Assembly (NCBI GenBank): GCA_964351875.1
Contig: CAYGQC010000199.1
Location: 1-6,484, forward strand
Direction of reading: 5' to 3'
DNA: 6,484 nucleotides
From: JANSWO01 sp964351875
GTDB lineage: Bacteria > Pseudomonadota > Gammaproteobacteria > Pseudomonadales > Azotimanducaceae
A program made the position numbers and the translations under genes. Below the pieces are notes generated by a model. That model saw only the letters and a program-made list of their open reading frames with translations, was not told where the DNA came from and did not search any database. This document shows, one piece after another, positions 6,072 to 6,484 of this stretch (the stretch's first letter is position 1; each line of letters starts with the position of its first letter).

Positions 6072-6484
6072 ATGCTTAGCGAAGCCGTGGTCTGGCAGGA
6101 TCAGAAACTGTCTCTGCTCGATCAGCGCCTGCTTCCCCATGAGCAGGCTTACTGTGCGATCGAAACCCTCGACGACGCGATCGAGAACATCAAACGCCTT
6201 TCCGTACGCGGGGCTCCGGCGATCGGCATCGCCGCCGCCTATGCGCTGTGCGTCAGCGCCAGTAATTATCAGGAACACGACGATTTCAGAGATCGGCTGA
6301 ACGCCGATTTCGAGCGGTTAGTCGCAGCGCGGCCGACGGCCGTGAATTTGCGCTGGGCAGCGAGCAAGGTTAGAGGCGCTGGCCTCGCCGTCGATCGCTC
6401 TGAAGCGTTGGAAAAAATGATCCGCGAAGCCGAAGCCATACACGCGGAGGATCGAGCGGCCTGCCGGCGTATCGGCGAAGCCGG
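6072..6484 (+). CDS. mtnA: 5-methylthioribose-1-phosphate isomerase, N-terminal part (cut by right window edge)
   Basis: The frame opens at ATG 6072 and runs without a stop to the window end, giving 137 of an expected roughly 340-350 residues. It matches the N-terminus of MtnA, the eIF2B-like isomerase that converts 5-methylthioribose-1-phosphate to 5-methylthioribulose-1-phosphate in methionine salvage. Visible family marks are the start around VVWQDQKLSLLDQRLLP (6-22), the phosphate-binding VRGAPAIGIAAAYAL (45-59), ARPTAVNLRWA (86-96) and the late IHAEDRAACRRIGEAG (122-137). The catalytic Cys and Asp of MtnA fall beyond the edge and cannot be checked. The purine-rich GGAGAGAGAG (6057-6066), inside the end of the upstream gene, serves as Shine-Dalgarno. 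The 2-nt gap after the aldolase-family stop (6067-6069) indicates co-transcription with it. Confidence 0.92.
   Translation, partial: MLSEAVVWQDQKLSLLDQRLLPHEQAYCAIETLDDAIENIKRLSVRGAPAIGIAAAYALCVSASNYQEHDDFRDRLNADFERLVAARPTAVNLRWAASKVRGAGLAVDRSEALEKMIREAEAIHAEDRAACRRIGEA

Overview
The window looks like a stretch of a proteobacterial chromosome, most likely gammaproteobacterial. That placement is an inference from the moderately high GC content, the dense gene packing, an LplT-like transporter fused to a PlsC-like acyltransferase, and a MtnA-type methionine-salvage enzyme. It holds eight protein genes and almost no non-coding DNA. I see no tRNA, rRNA, CRISPR array, insertion sequence or long repeat.

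Layout. About 50 bp near position 5353-5403 separates two divergent groups. Leftward (minus strand) runs a compact six-gene unit: a TauD/TfdA-type Fe(II)/2-oxoglutarate dioxygenase (4522 to about 5352), a second such dioxygenase (3677-4525), a lysophospholipid-transporter-like MFS domain fused to a PlsC-type acyltransferase (1800-3680), a cystathionine gamma-synthase/gamma-lyase family PLP enzyme (624-1775), a small DUF7832-like protein (166-627), and a gene cut by the left edge (1-169). Four of the five junctions are 4-nt stop/start overlaps (three ATGA, one TTGA). The fifth is a 24-bp (23-nt plus boundary) gap carrying a clear Shine-Dalgarno, so the six genes are probably one transcript. Rightward (plus strand) are a class II aldolase/adducin-family protein (5404-6069) and, 2 nt later, the start of mtnA (6072 to beyond the right edge), encoding 5-methylthioribose-1-phosphate isomerase.

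How they may work together. MtnA makes 5-methylthioribulose-1-phosphate. Class II aldolase-fold enzymes (MtnB dehydratase, or the aldolase of the DHAP shunt) are known to process that product, so the plus-strand pair is plausibly a methionine-salvage unit. The minus-strand unit contains a sulfur amino acid PLP enzyme and two dioxygenases whose family often oxidises sulfur- or oxygen-containing small molecules, together with a phospholipid remodelling protein. A shared sulfur-salvage or lipid-modification theme is possible but is inference only; no substrate can be read from the sequence. The most interesting feature is this combination of functions in one tightly coupled operon.
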